Shown piece after piece: positions 43,256 to 53,226 of a DNA stretch of 64,000 bases. The notes beneath the pieces are model-generated. The model worked only from the letters and a program-made list of their open reading frames with translations. It did no database searches and was not told the origin of the DNA. A program made the translations under genes and the position numbers. Origin of the DNA: SHZI01 sp040080965 (lineage in GTDB: Bacteria; Pseudomonadota; Gammaproteobacteria; Steroidobacterales; GCA-2729495); the NCBI GenBank assembly GCA_040080965.1, contig JBEBHH010000007.1, forward strand, positions 1 through 64,000, given 5' to 3'. Position 1 is the first letter of the stretch; each line of letters opens with the position of its first letter.

Positions 43256-43271
43256 GTCCTGGAGGCACCAG

Positions 43272-43601
43272 TTGAAACGCGTCTACTCCTCGGCCTCCCT
43301 GTGGGAAGCCCGCGAGATCCTCGCCCTGCTCGAGCAGCAGCGGATACCCGCGATGCTACTTAATGAGAACGTGGCGGGCACCCCGGGTGTCCTGCCCTTC
43401 AATCCGGGCATGACCGTGGACGCGGAGGTCTGGGTGCTGGACGCAGATCTCGCCGACCGGTGCGAGCGGCTCATCACGGAGTTCCAGGCGGCAGCGGCAA
43501 TGCCAGCTTCCGCCAGCAATCCGGCCTGGGCATGCGCCGCGTGCCGCGAGGAAAATCCTGCGGGCTTCGACCTGTGCTGGGCCTGCGGACGCTCGCGCTA
43601 G
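43272..43601 (+). CDS. DUF2007 protein with a C-terminal zinc ribbon
   Basis: A 109-residue protein. The DUF2007 core reads KRVYSSASLWEAREILALLE near the N-terminus, with ILLNEN-like and EVWVLDADLADRCERLI positions. It is followed by a zinc-ribbon-like tail W-x-C-x2-C at about 90-93 and C-x2-C at 103-106. GGAGG ends 6 nt before a TTG at 43272, where the family's N-terminus starts, so TTG is preferred over the upstream ATG within the tandem repeat. Function unknown, probably signal transduction or protein binding. It shares CTAG with the MOSC gene stop. Confidence 0.77.
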   Translation: MKRVYSSASLWEAREILALLEQQRIPAMLLNENVAGTPGVLPFNPGMTVDAEVWVLDADLADRCERLITEFQAAAAMPASASNPAWACAACREENPAGFDLCWACGRSR

Positions 43602-44110
43602 CCGTCTGTCGCCCCCGGTCCGGCCATCCTGGTCCGGCCATCCAGGTCCAGCCGCGCCACGGCACCCACCGTCAGCAGCCCGCCGCGCTGGACACGGCAG
43701 GTCACGCCGCCCCGCCAGTCGTCGGCCAGCGCCAGCCGCAGGCCCGGTGACGCCTCGTCCATGCGCCGGCACGGATCGAGCTCACCGGTCACCAGCAATT
43801 CGATCTCGTCACCGAGCCGAAGCACCGCGCCTGTCGCGTGGCGCAGATCGAGCCCGTCGACCAGCAGGTTGGCCCGGCGCGCCAGCCACGGCAGGTCGGT
43901 GGCTGCGATCGCACAGGCTTCCAGCCAGGCGCCGGCCGACAGGACCGTGACCTGGCGCGGGCCAGGCCTGCCCCGCGAGTCGCCGGTCACGCCGGCAGAC
44001 TTCGAGATCTCCACGTGCTCCAGCGCCAGCATCGGGCCGCGCTTGATCTCGCGGCGGGCGATTCCCAGGACCCTGCCGGGAACGGCGGTCGTCATGATGG
44101 ATTCGGGCAT
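43598..44110 (-). CDS. MOSC-domain protein
   Basis: A 170-residue (165 from the second ATG at 44095) single MOSC domain, similar to YiiM-type sulfur carriers or molybdenum-cofactor-linked reductases. GVTGDSRGRPGPRQVTVLS near residue 42 and the conserved Cys in LDPCRRMDEA near 113 and in VTCRVQRGG are visible. It may deliver reducing or sulfur equivalents for N-hydroxylated compounds, but no partner is adjacent. Confidence 0.8.
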   Translation of the reverse strand: MPESIMTTAVPGRVLGIARREIKRGPMLALEHVEISKSAGVTGDSRGRPGPRQVTVLSAGAWLEACAIAATDLPWLARRANLLVDGLDLRHATGAVLRLGDEIELLVTGELDPCRRMDEASPGLRLALADDWRGGVTCRVQRGGLLTVGAVARLDLDGRTRMAGPGATDG

Positions 44111-44142
44111 GGCGCGCAATCGTGGTGACGGTCGGGGCAGAC

Positions 44143-44152
44143 CACTATAGTG
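44143..44152. promoter_or_regulatory. Palindromic CACTATAGTG, possible promoter element
   Basis: A 10-bp palindrome containing TATAGT lies 46 nt before the amidohydrolase start and 33 nt before the MOSC start. TGGTGA 17 nt upstream would be only a weak -35. Confidence 0.25.
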
Positions 44153-44197
44153 TGCCGGGATTACCGCAGGACGCCATCCCGCCCCGAGGTCCGTTTC

Positions 44198-47185
44198 TTG
44201 CCGCGTCACGTCCGTCGCTCCATCGCCGCCAGCCTCCTGCTGGCCGTTGCCACCGGACTGCCGCCCGCCGGCGCTTCGTCCCGCACGGTGGCGCTGACCG
44301 AGGGCACCAACTTCGCGCTGACCATTGCCGCCGACGGCACGACGGTGATCGACGTGCAGGGCGCGCTTTGGACGCTCCCGCCCGGCAGGTCCGCCGGCCA
44401 CCCGTTGACCGACGGCCTGGGCGACGACCGGCTGCCCCGCTTCAGCCCGGACGGCAGGCAGATTGCGTTCCAGTCCTTCCGTTCCGGTGACTTCCACATC
44501 CTGGCGATGCCAGCTGCGGGCGGCCGCGCCCGCGCGCTGACCAGCGGCGCCCAGGATGACCGAGAGCCGGCCTGGTTCCCCGACAGCAGCCGTCTGGCGT
44601 TCACGTCGGATCGCAGCGGCAACCTCGACATCTGGCAGGTCGACACGGCCGCGGGCCTGCCTCTGCCCCTCACCACCGATCCGGCAGACGACTACTGGCC
44701 GGCGGTATCGCCGGACGGCATGCGACTTGCCTACGTGTCTGACCGCGGCGGCCTGCCGGGCCTGTACGTGCAACCGCTGCCGTCGCCCGGATCCACCGGG
44801 GCCGTCGCTCCGGCTGAACTCGTAGCCAGCGGCAAGGACGGGCGGCCCGCCGCCCCGAGCTGGTCACCGGACGGGCACAACCTCGCCTATGTCCGCACGG
44901 TCGAGCAGATCGGCTTTCCGTCGATCGCCCGCCATGAAGTCGTGCTGCTCGACCTGGCAACCCGCGCGACCCGCGTGGTGTCGGCGCCGGGCGACGACGT
45001 CTTCCCGTTTCCGCCCGCCTGGCTGCCGGCCGGCGGGCTGGCCTGGACCGCGGACGGTGGCATCCGGCGCTGGGAACCCGGCAGCGCGGTTCGGCCGCAG
45101 GCGTTCAGGATCGAATTGCCAGTGGCGCGCGCCGGGTACCGCCCGAAGCAGTACCGGCCGCGGGCAACGCCTGAGCCGGTGCAGGGCATCCTCGAGCCGG
45201 TGTCAGCGCCGGACGGCGGCATGGTCTTCGCCGCCCTGGGTGACCTCTGGTGGCGAACGCCGGACGGTCCGTTGCGTCAGCTCACGGACGACCCCGCCGT
45301 GGAGCGGGATCCCTCGTTCAGCCGGGACGGCCGCTCGCTGGGCTTCATCAGTGACCGGGGCGGGACCATGCAGGTCTGGCTCCGGGACCTGGCCACCGGT
45401 GCCGACCGTCCGCTGACGACGATGCCGCGCGGCGTGCGCTACCCGACCTTCGCGCCGGACGGCCGCTCGCTGGTCTTCCAGCAGGCCGGTCCGCGCGGCA
45501 ACCAGGATTTCACGCTGCACCGGATCGACCTGGCCAGCGGCGCCGTCAGCCCGGTCAGGGCCCCACCCCTGTGGGCCGGGCGCATGGGCTTCAGCGGGGA
45601 CGGGCAACACCTTCTCGTCGCGTCACTGACGGGGACCTCCGCGCGTTTCCGGGAGGGCCGCAACCTGCTGAAGACGGTCAACCTGCAGGACGGTACCGCG
45701 GCCACCGTTGCCCTGCCCGACGGGTTGGCCGCCGATACGGGTCCCGTGCTCGCCCCGGACGGCCGCACGGCGGCTCTGCTCATCGATGGGGAGCTGTGGC
45801 TGCTGCCGCTGGGACCCGACGGCGCGGCCGCGGGCCGGCCGCGGCGCCGGCTTGCCGGCCTGGCGGACTACCCCTCGTTCAGCGCCGACGGCAACACACT
45901 GACGGTGCTGACAACGGTCGGGCTGCGGCGGCTTGGCGTCGCCGGTGGCGCCGCGCGGTCCCTGCCCGTGCCGCTGACCTGGGTTCCGGCCGCACCGGCC
46001 GGCAGCGTGCTCATCCGCGCGGGCCGCATTTTCGACGGCGTCGGTCCCGGGTATCGGGAGAACCTGGAAATCCTGATCACGGGCAATCGCGTGATTGCGG
46101 TCGGAACGGATCTCCCGGTGCCAGCGGGCGCCAGGGTGATCGATGCGCGCACGTCGACGGTGGTGCCGGGCCTGATCGACAACCACGCTCACCACCAGGC
46201 CCACGACGGCGCCTGGGTCGGGCGCGCGTGGCTCGCTTTTGGCGTGACCTCCGTGGTGGAGCCCGGCGGCCTGCCCCGTGAGTCGCGCGAGCTCCTTGAA
46301 GCGTGGGCATCGGGCCGGCGCCCGGGACCCCGGCTCTTTTTCGCCGGCCCCCAGCTCGACGGCCGACAGCGCTTCTTCCCCTTCGCCAGCCACATCACCT
46401 CGGACCGCCGGCTGGCCCAGGAGCTGGACAGGGCACAGGTCCTCGGCTACTCGCTGCTGAAGACCTACACCCGCATGCCCGTCTCGCGGGAGGGACGGGC
46501 GATCAGCGCCGCACACCACCTGGGACTGCCCGTGTCGTCCCACGAGATCTGGCCCGCCCTCGCACTGGGAGGTGACCGCGTGGAGCACCTGCGGGGCACG
46601 AGCCGCCTGGGCTGGTCGGCGAAGCAGAGTGACGGCCTGCGCATGTACGACGATGCCGTGCAGATCATCGGGCAAGCGGGCGCCACCATCGTGCCCACGC
46701 TGGCGGTCGGCGGCGGCTTCCTCGACGTCCTGCTCCGGCATCCGGAGCTCGATGCCCTGCCCCAGTACGCCCGCTTCTATCCCGAGGCTGATCGCCGGGC
46801 CCTGCGGGCACTGGCGGGTCTCGCGGGCCGCAAGCGCGCGTTGTTTGACTCCGGCCTGGCCAATGCCCGCCAGTCCCTGCGGGATCTTGCCGCGGCCGGC
46901 GCGAGGATAGTCGCCGGCACCGACGCGCCCATCTTTCCCTACGGGCTGTCGCTGCTGGCGGAGCTCCGCGCTTTCCGGGATGCGGGACTGACCGGCGACG
47001 TCGTGCTCCGCGCCGCCACGTCGGACGCCGCTGCGGCGATCGGTGCGGGGGACCAGCTCGGGCGCATCGCGCCCGGCATGCTCGCCGACCTGCTCATCGT
47101 CGCAGGCGACCCGCTGGCTGACCCGCTGGAACTCGCCCGGCTCGAGATGGTCATCTCTAACGGCATTCCGGTGCCCGGGCCCTGA
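44198..47185 (+). CDS. Exported TolB-propeller amidohydrolase
   Basis: A 995-residue protein with a signal peptide, a long WD40/PD40-type region (about 40-600, repeats such as PRFSPDGRQIAFQSFRSGDF and SFSRDGRSLGFISDRGG), and a C-terminal amidohydrolase. The metal-site residues are DNHAHHQ (HxH), Lys in LLKTYTRMP, His in VSSHEIW, His in RVEHLRG and Asp in AGTDAPIFP. It resembles periplasmic TolB-fused amidohydrolases cleaving peptides or amides. GAGGT lies 8 nt before the TTG start; a GTG at 44150 is the alternative. Confidence 0.85.
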   Translation: MPRHVRRSIAASLLLAVATGLPPAGASSRTVALTEGTNFALTIAADGTTVIDVQGALWTLPPGRSAGHPLTDGLGDDRLPRFSPDGRQIAFQSFRSGDFHILAMPAAGGRARALTSGAQDDREPAWFPDSSRLAFTSDRSGNLDIWQVDTAAGLPLPLTTDPADDYWPAVSPDGMRLAYVSDRGGLPGLYVQPLPSPGSTGAVAPAELVASGKDGRPAAPSWSPDGHNLAYVRTVEQIGFPSIARHEVVLLDLATRATRVVSAPGDDVFPFPPAWLPAGGLAWTADGGIRRWEPGSAVRPQAFRIELPVARAGYRPKQYRPRATPEPVQGILEPVSAPDGGMVFAALGDLWWRTPDGPLRQLTDDPAVERDPSFSRDGRSLGFISDRGGTMQVWLRDLATGADRPLTTMPRGVRYPTFAPDGRSLVFQQAGPRGNQDFTLHRIDLASGAVSPVRAPPLWAGRMGFSGDGQHLLVASLTGTSARFREGRNLLKTVNLQDGTAATVALPDGLAADTGPVLAPDGRTAALLIDGELWLLPLGPDGAAAGRPRRRLAGLADYPSFSADGNTLTVLTTVGLRRLGVAGGAARSLPVPLTWVPAAPAGSVLIRAGRIFDGVGPGYRENLEILITGNRVIAVGTDLPVPAGARVIDARTSTVVPGLIDNHAHHQAHDGAWVGRAWLAFGVTSVVEPGGLPRESRELLEAWASGRRPGPRLFFAGPQLDGRQRFFPFASHITSDRRLAQELDRAQVLGYSLLKTYTRMPVSREGRAISAAHHLGLPVSSHEIWPALALGGDRVEHLRGTSRLGWSAKQSDGLRMYDDAVQIIGQAGATIVPTLAVGGGFLDVLLRHPELDALPQYARFYPEADRRALRALAGLAGRKRALFDSGLANARQSLRDLAAAGARIVAGTDAPIFPYGLSLLAELRAFRDAGLTGDVVLRAATSDAAAAIGAGDQLGRIAPGMLADLLIVAGDPLADPLELARLEMVISNGIPVPGP

Positions 47186-47261
47186 AGCTGCGTGCTACCC
47201 TGCCGGGCGCCCGCGCACGGCACAGGCTGGCACATTAACTTTCGGTTACAACTGATTGATC

Positions 47262-47993
47262 ATGCTTGAACTTCTGACCCAACCCGAAGCCTGGATCGCG
47301 TTTGTCACCCTGACCGCCCTTGAACTGGTCCTGGGGATCGACAACATCATCTTCATCTCCATCCTGGTGGACCGGCTCCCCCGGGCGAAGCGGGAGATCG
47401 CCCGGCGGATAGGCCTGTTTCTCGCGATGTTCATGCGGATCGCGCTGCTGCTTTCGCTGTCCTGGATCGTCGGGGCCAAGACCCCGCTGTTCACGATTAC
47501 CTCCCTGGAGATCTCGGGCCGGGACCTCATCCTCATACTCGGCGGGCTGTTCCTGATCTGGAAGAGCACCAAGGAGATCCATCACCTGGTCGAGGGCGTG
47601 GACGACGAGGGCCAGAAGTCGGCAGCCTCGACGTTCGGAGGGATCATCTTCCAGATCATCCTGATCGACATCGTGTTCTCCCTGGACTCCATCATCACGG
47701 CCGTCGGCATGGTGGACGAGGTCGAGATCATGATCGCCGCCGTCGTCGTGTCGGTGGGCCTGATGATGCTGTTCGCCGCCGCCATCGGCAATTTCGTGTC
47801 GGAGCACCCGACGATCAAGACGCTCGCGCTCTCGTTCCTTCTGGTGGTCGGCGTCGCGCTGATTGCGGATGGGTTCGATACCCACGTGCCGAAGGGCTAC
47901 ATCTACTTCGCGATGGCGTTCTCCGTGATCGTCGAGATGCTCAATATCCGCCTCCGCAAGAAGAAGCTGCCTGCAACGATGGATCCGTCATGA
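47262..47993 (+). CDS. TerC-family membrane protein
   Basis: A 243-residue integral membrane protein with about seven helices. LTALELVLGIDNIIFISILV and DIVFSLDSIITAVGM are the two Asp/Glu-rich signature helices of TerC/Alx. Members export Mn or other metals during protein secretion or redox stress. ATG at 47262 chosen. The 76-nt gap upstream shows no riboswitch I can recognise. It overlaps the M61 peptidase gene by 4 nt. Confidence 0.9.
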   Translation: MLELLTQPEAWIAFVTLTALELVLGIDNIIFISILVDRLPRAKREIARRIGLFLAMFMRIALLLSLSWIVGAKTPLFTITSLEISGRDLILILGGLFLIWKSTKEIHHLVEGVDDEGQKSAASTFGGIIFQIILIDIVFSLDSIITAVGMVDEVEIMIAAVVVSVGLMMLFAAAIGNFVSEHPTIKTLALSFLLVVGVALIADGFDTHVPKGYIYFAMAFSVIVEMLNIRLRKKKLPATMDPS

Positions 47994-49909
47994 CAAGGCG
48001 CTTCCTCGCCGCGGCCGCCATTGCCCTCCTCGGCATGCCGCTGCTCGCCGCGGGCGCGCAGCGGATACAGCTGGACGTCGACGCGCGTGAGGCGCCGCGG
48101 CGGGTGCTGCATGCCCGGCTGGCCATTCCCGTGGTGCCCGGCCCCGTCACGCTCGTCTACCCCAAGTGGCTGCCGGGAACGCACGGCCCCACCGGACCAA
48201 TTGCCGACCTGGTCGGTATCCGGATCAGCGCCGGCGGCCAGCCCCTGGCCTGGACGCGGGACAGCGTCGACCTCTATGCATTCAGGGTTGGGGTGCCCGA
48301 TGGCATCCGGAGCCTGGACGTGGCGCTCGACATCGTGTCCGGCCTGCCCGATGGAGGCCTCGCCTCGCCCTCGTCCCTGACGACCGAGCTCGCGATGATC
48401 AAGTGGAGCCAGCTCGTGCTCTACCCGGCCGGTATCGCCACCGGCGATCTGGAGGTCGAGCCGTCGATCACGCTGCCCGCCGGCTGGCAATTTGCGACGG
48501 CCCTGGACGTGGCCACACCGGCCGCAGCGGGCCAGGGCAGCGTGCGCTTTGCGCCAGTCAGCCTTACGACGCTGGTGGATTCCCCCCTGCTGGCCGGCAG
48601 GCATTTCCAGCGAGTCAGCCTCGACGAGTCCTCGCGCCCGGTGGTGATGGCCGTGGCGGCCGACAGCGCCGCCGCCCTGAAGGTCTCGCCGGAAACCGGG
48701 CAGCAGCTGCGCAACCTGGTCCGGGAAGCCGACGCCCTGTTCGGCTCGCGCCAGTTCCGCCGCTACACGTTCCTGGTCGCACTCAGCGACCAGGTGACGC
48801 AGTTCGGCCTGGAGTCCCACGAGTCGAGCGAGAACCGGGTGGCCGAGAAAAGCTTCACGAACCCGGCGGTGGGCATGCTGGAGTTGCCGGTCCTGGCGCA
48901 CGAGTACGTGCACTCCTGGAACGGCAAGTACCGCCGGCCCGACGGGCTCGTGACGCCGGACTTCCAGGCGCCGATGCGGGGCGACCTGCTCTGGGTCTAC
49001 GAGGGCCTGACGCAATACCTTGGGTACCTTCTCACCGCCCGCAGCGGGCTCTGGCCTGCCGAGCGGTACCGGGACCGGCTGGCGCAATCGGCGGCGTACT
49101 ACTCCATCCAGACGGGCCGGAGCTGGCGGCCGGTGGCGGACACGGCCGTGGCCGCGCAGCAGCTCAGCCGCTCGTCGCCCCTCTGGCGCAGCTACCGGCG
49201 CTCCGCGGACTACTACAACGAAGGCGCCCTCGTGTGGCTCGAGGCGGACATGCTGATCCGGGAGGAGACGCGCGGCCGACGCAGCCTGGATGACTTCTGC
49301 AGGGCATTCTTCGGCGGCAAGGGCCGGGAACTGACGGGACCGCCCCGGGTGGAGTCCTACGCCGAAGGCGACGTCTACGCGGCGCTCAATGCCGTCCTCG
49401 TCCATGACTGGCAGCAATTCTTCGCGGAGCGCATCACAGCCACGGCTCCCCCGCCACCGGTCGGCGGGCTTGACCGCGGCGGCTGGCGCCTCGCCTTAGG
49501 CCCGGCGCGCAACGCGTTCCTCCAGGACATCGAGACCTGGGATCCGTCGGCCATGGTGGACCTCGCCTATTCGCTCGGCATGCGCCTGAACACGGACGGC
49601 CTGATCGACGATCTCTTCCTCGGCACACCCGCCGACGCCGCGGGCCTGGCCCCCGGCATGCAGGTGCGGGCCGTTGACGGCCGCCGCTGGTCCGCCAGCC
49701 GGCTGCGGGAGGCCATTGCCGCGGCGCAGGCCCCGTCCCAGGGCATTGGCGGAGCCACTGCCGGATCCATTGCACTGCTCGTCGAGAACGGCGACCGCTT
49801 CGAGACCGTGAATCTGCGCTACTCTGGCGGCCTGCGGGAGCCGCGCCTCGAGCGGCTTTCAACCGGATCCGACAGGCTGGGTGCCAGCATCGCGCCGCGC
49901 GCCCGATAA
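47990..49909 (+). CDS. M61-family (glycyl aminopeptidase-like) metallopeptidase
   Basis: A 639-residue exported zinc peptidase. A signal peptide (MTRRFLAAAAIALLG) is followed by a beta N-terminal domain, the HEYVHSWNGKYRRP motif at residues 304-317 (His304, Glu305, His308), YEGLTQY with the third ligand Glu, and a PDZ domain at about 530-610. M61 enzymes prefer glycine or alanine at the N-terminus. Co-translated with TerC, and 19 nt before ygiQ. Confidence 0.9.
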   Translation: MTRRFLAAAAIALLGMPLLAAGAQRIQLDVDAREAPRRVLHARLAIPVVPGPVTLVYPKWLPGTHGPTGPIADLVGIRISAGGQPLAWTRDSVDLYAFRVGVPDGIRSLDVALDIVSGLPDGGLASPSSLTTELAMIKWSQLVLYPAGIATGDLEVEPSITLPAGWQFATALDVATPAAAGQGSVRFAPVSLTTLVDSPLLAGRHFQRVSLDESSRPVVMAVAADSAAALKVSPETGQQLRNLVREADALFGSRQFRRYTFLVALSDQVTQFGLESHESSENRVAEKSFTNPAVGMLELPVLAHEYVHSWNGKYRRPDGLVTPDFQAPMRGDLLWVYEGLTQYLGYLLTARSGLWPAERYRDRLAQSAAYYSIQTGRSWRPVADTAVAAQQLSRSSPLWRSYRRSADYYNEGALVWLEADMLIREETRGRRSLDDFCRAFFGGKGRELTGPPRVESYAEGDVYAALNAVLVHDWQQFFAERITATAPPPPVGGLDRGGWRLALGPARNAFLQDIETWDPSAMVDLAYSLGMRLNTDGLIDDLFLGTPADAAGLAPGMQVRAVDGRRWSASRLREAIAAAQAPSQGIGGATAGSIALLVENGDRFETVNLRYSGGLREPRLERLSTGSDRLGASIAPRAR

Positions 49910-49928
49910 CACCGCGAGCTGCCACACC

Positions 49929-52073
49929 ATGGACGTCGCCCGCGAACTCTTCTCCTACCGCAAGTACTGGGCCAGCCGGCTGACGCCGGCGCCCGTGCTG
50001 CCCATGTCCCGCGCCGAGATGGACGCACTGGGGTGGGACGCCTGCGACATCATCCTGGTCACCGGCGACGCCTACGTGGACCACCCGAGCTTCGGCATGG
50101 CCGTGGTCGGCCGGCTGCTCGAGGCTCAGGGCTTCCGCGTCGGCATCATTTCGCAGCCCGACTGGACCTCGACGGAGGCGTTCAGGGCGCTCGGCACGCC
50201 CACGCTGTTCTTCGGCGTGACGGCGGGCAACATGGATTCGATGGTGAACCGCTATACGGCGGACCGCCGCATCCGGTCGAACGACGCCTACACGCCGAAT
50301 GGCGAGGCGGGCCGCCGGCCCGATCACTCCGTGATCGTCTACTCGCAGCGCGTCCGGGAAGCCTTCAAGGGCGTACCGCTGGTGATCGGCGGCATCGAGG
50401 CCAGCCTGCGCAGGGTCGCGCACTTCGACTACTGGTCCGACACCGTCCGCCGTTCGATCCTGTTCGACAGCAAGGCGGACCTGCTCGTGTTCGGCAACGG
50501 CGAGCGCCAGATCGTGGAGATCGCGCACCGCCTGGCCCGGGGCGAGACGATCGGCGCCATCACGGACATCCGGGGCACGGCCTTTCCCAGCCAGGGGCTG
50601 CCCGACGGCTGGGCGGAGGTCGACTCCAGCAGCGTCGACGAACCCGGGCCGGTGGATCCGCCGAAGGATCCCTACGCGATGGACGAGGCGCCGGCCGCAC
50701 CGGGCGCGGCCTGCGCATCCGGCCCCCCGGCCGGCGGCGAAAAGGTCGTGCAGTTCCAGCGCCGCTCGCCGAAGCTCGACCGGACCCACACGGTGGTGCG
50801 CCTGCCCTCCTTCGAGGCCGTGCGCAGCGACCCCGTGCTCTACGCCCACGCCTCCCGCGTCCTGCACCTGGAGACCAATCCCGGCAACGCGCGCGCGCTC
50901 GTCCAGCGGCACGGCGACCGGGACATCTGGCTGAACCCGCCGCCGATTCCGCTGCGCACGAAGGAATTCGACTCGGTTTACGAACTGCCCTACACGCGGC
51001 TTCCTCACCCCGCGTACGGCGATGCCAAGCTCCCGGCCTGGGAGATGATCCGCTTCTCCGTGATCATCCAGCGGGGCTGCTTCGGCGGCTGCACCTTCTG
51101 CTCGATCACGGAGCACGAGGGCCGCATCATCCAGAACCGCTCGGAAGACTCGATCATCCGCGAGATCGAGGCCATCCGGGATTGCACGCCGGGCTTCACC
51201 GGCGTGATCTCCGACCTGGGCGGGCCGACGGCCAACATGTACCGGCTGGCGTGCAAGAGCCGCGAAATCGAGTCCGCGTGCCGCCGGCCGTCCTGCGTGT
51301 TCCCGGGCGTGTGCCCGAACCTCGACACCGACCACTCGGCGCTGATCAGCCTGTACAAGCGGGCGCGCACGCTGCCGGGCGTGAAGAAGGTGCTCGTCGC
51401 CTCCGGCGTCCGCTACGACCTGGCGGTGGAATCACCGGAGTACATCCGCGAACTTGCCACCCACCACGTGGGCGGCTACCTGAAAATCGCCCCCGAGCAC
51501 ACGGAGGACGGACCGCTCAACAAGATGATGAAGCCGGGCATTGGCACCTACCACCGCTTCAAGGAGCTGTTCGACAAGTACTCGAAGGCGGCCGGCAAGG
51601 AGCAGTACCTGATCCCCTACTTCATCGCCGCGCACCCGGGCACGACGGACCTGGACATGCTGAACCTCGCCCTATGGCTGAAGGGCAACAGCCTGCGGGT
51701 CGACCAGGTCCAGAACTTCCTCCCGTCGCCGATGGCGACCGCCACGGCCATGTACCACTCGGGCAGGAACCCCCTGCGCCGGGTGACCCGGACGAGTGAA
51801 TCCGTCGAGGTCCCGAAGGGGATCAAGGTACGCCGATTGCACAAGGCGTTTCTCCGCTACCATGACGCCGAGAATTGGCCGCTGCTCCGGGAAGCACTCA
51901 AGCGGATGGGCAGGGCCGACCTGATCGGCAACGGCAAGCACCACCTGGTGCCCGCCTGGCAGCCGGCGGGTACCGGCAAGCCCGCCGGGCGCCAGCCAGC
52001 CAGGCTGGCCGGCCGGCCGGTCGGCGGTCCGGGAGCGCGGGGTACAGGGCGGGCACCGCGTCGTCCCACCTGA
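49929..52073 (+). CDS. ygiQ: YgiQ-family radical SAM protein
   Basis: A 714-residue radical SAM enzyme of the YgiQ family (UPF0313). The 4Fe-4S cysteines are Cys384, Cys388 and Cys391 (GCFGGCTFCSI). The N-terminal half ACDIILVTGDAYVDHPSFG and PLVIGGIEASLRRVAHFDYW is typical, and the C-terminal tail after 680 is Ala/Gly/Pro/Arg-rich low complexity. The reaction is unknown. ATG at 49929 is preferred over a frame extending into the M61 stop region. Confidence 0.9.
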   Translation: MDVARELFSYRKYWASRLTPAPVLPMSRAEMDALGWDACDIILVTGDAYVDHPSFGMAVVGRLLEAQGFRVGIISQPDWTSTEAFRALGTPTLFFGVTAGNMDSMVNRYTADRRIRSNDAYTPNGEAGRRPDHSVIVYSQRVREAFKGVPLVIGGIEASLRRVAHFDYWSDTVRRSILFDSKADLLVFGNGERQIVEIAHRLARGETIGAITDIRGTAFPSQGLPDGWAEVDSSSVDEPGPVDPPKDPYAMDEAPAAPGAACASGPPAGGEKVVQFQRRSPKLDRTHTVVRLPSFEAVRSDPVLYAHASRVLHLETNPGNARALVQRHGDRDIWLNPPPIPLRTKEFDSVYELPYTRLPHPAYGDAKLPAWEMIRFSVIIQRGCFGGCTFCSITEHEGRIIQNRSEDSIIREIEAIRDCTPGFTGVISDLGGPTANMYRLACKSREIESACRRPSCVFPGVCPNLDTDHSALISLYKRARTLPGVKKVLVASGVRYDLAVESPEYIRELATHHVGGYLKIAPEHTEDGPLNKMMKPGIGTYHRFKELFDKYSKAAGKEQYLIPYFIAAHPGTTDLDMLNLALWLKGNSLRVDQVQNFLPSPMATATAMYHSGRNPLRRVTRTSESVEVPKGIKVRRLHKAFLRYHDAENWPLLREALKRMGRADLIGNGKHHLVPAWQPAGTGKPAGRQPARLAGRPVGGPGARGTGRAPRRPT

Positions 52074-52132
52074 ATCCGATCCCGGCAGCGCCGCGAAAAC
52101 GGACCGTAGACACCACTTCAGGGCCCTCCACC

Positions 52133-53167
52133 ATGCAACAACGAACGGGCGCCGAGGGCGTCATCGGCGGCACACGGGACCCGGCACCTGCCACCGAAGG
52201 CAGCACTGCTGCTGCCGACCCCCTCAAGCTGTACAAGTCCGTGGATGGCTATCGCGCCATCATGGAGTGGTACGAGTCCCTGGTGGAAAAAATCGAGGTG
52301 CCCTTCGAGGCGCTGTTCGTAAACACCCGTTTTGGACGAACGCACATGCTGGCGGCAGGCCCGAAGGATGCACCGGCCCTGTTCCTGATCTCCGGGGTGG
52401 CCGGGTGCGCGCCCCTCTGGCGCAAGCAGCTGGAATCGCTCAGCGCCAGCTTCAGGGTCTACGCACTCGACATTCCCGGCCAGCCTGGACGCAGCGACCC
52501 GAACCCGCCCTCCTTCCTGAACGACGACTACTCCGACTGGCTGGTTGACGTCCTCGACGACCTCGAGATCGAGCGCGCCCACTTCGCGGGGATCAGCGCG
52601 GGTGCGTGGATGGCGATGCGGTTCGCCAGCGTCCATCCCTCCCGGGTGCTAAAGGTCGTGATGCTGGGACCTACGGGAATCTCCAGCGCCCGGCTGCCCG
52701 TCAAGATCTGGCTCGGCCGCGTCGCGCAGAAATGGAAGAACGCGGATGTGCTGCAGGATGACCTGACCGCAAAATCGGTGTCGTCCAAGAGCCCCGGTGG
52801 CACCTTCGGCACGTTCGACCGCCAGCTTGCCCGGGCGATGGCACTCTGTACCCGGCACTATCGCGTCGACCGCTCGCTGGGAATCTACAACGAGTCGACC
52901 GGCAAGGTGAATCTCTGGCAGGGACTGCGCGTGCTGCGCAAGTTCTTCCTGCCGGAGTCCGATGCGGTGCTGCGCCAGTTCAAGGCGCCGGGCCTGCTGA
53001 TTTTCGGTGAGCACGAAGTGCTTTATGACCCGCATGCCGTTGGCCGGAAAGCCAGCAGGATGATGGGCGACATCCGCGTCGAAGTCGTCGCCGGCGCCGG
53101 CCATGCCGCCATCTACGACCGGCCTGAGGTCGTGGACGCAATGGTCACCGGCTTCCTGAAGGCGTGA
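52133..53167 (+). CDS. Alpha/beta hydrolase
   Basis: A 344-residue alpha/beta hydrolase. The oxyanion region LFLISGVAGCAPLWRKQL near residue 82 precedes ALDIPGQPGRS; the nucleophile Ser is in FAGISAGAWMAM near 154. The Asp is probably in IFGEHEVLYDP (Glu/Asp) and the His in GAGHAAIYD. Unlike typical enzymes the oxyanion HG motif reads SGV. It has no signal peptide and a 35-residue disordered start. Substrate unknown. ATG at 52133 chosen after YgiQ. Confidence 0.78.
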   Translation: MQQRTGAEGVIGGTRDPAPATEGSTAAADPLKLYKSVDGYRAIMEWYESLVEKIEVPFEALFVNTRFGRTHMLAAGPKDAPALFLISGVAGCAPLWRKQLESLSASFRVYALDIPGQPGRSDPNPPSFLNDDYSDWLVDVLDDLEIERAHFAGISAGAWMAMRFASVHPSRVLKVVMLGPTGISSARLPVKIWLGRVAQKWKNADVLQDDLTAKSVSSKSPGGTFGTFDRQLARAMALCTRHYRVDRSLGIYNESTGKVNLWQGLRVLRKFFLPESDAVLRQFKAPGLLIFGEHEVLYDPHAVGRKASRMMGDIRVEVVAGAGHAAIYDRPEVVDAMVTGFLKA

Positions 53168-53226
53168 TGCGGCTGCCTTCATTCGGCTAGGATTCGTCCC
53201 CAGGCAAGCGCCCCAGAGGCCCGTTC

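Noticed and set aside
43242..43271. ATG at 43242 as the start of the DUF2007 protein
   Set aside because: It lies in the tandem repeat and lacks a ribosome site; TTG at 43272 has GGAGG at correct spacing and matches the family N-terminus.
47186..47261. Mn-responsive yybP-ykoY riboswitch upstream of terC
   Set aside because: The 76-nt gap is too short and I cannot draw the conserved fold.
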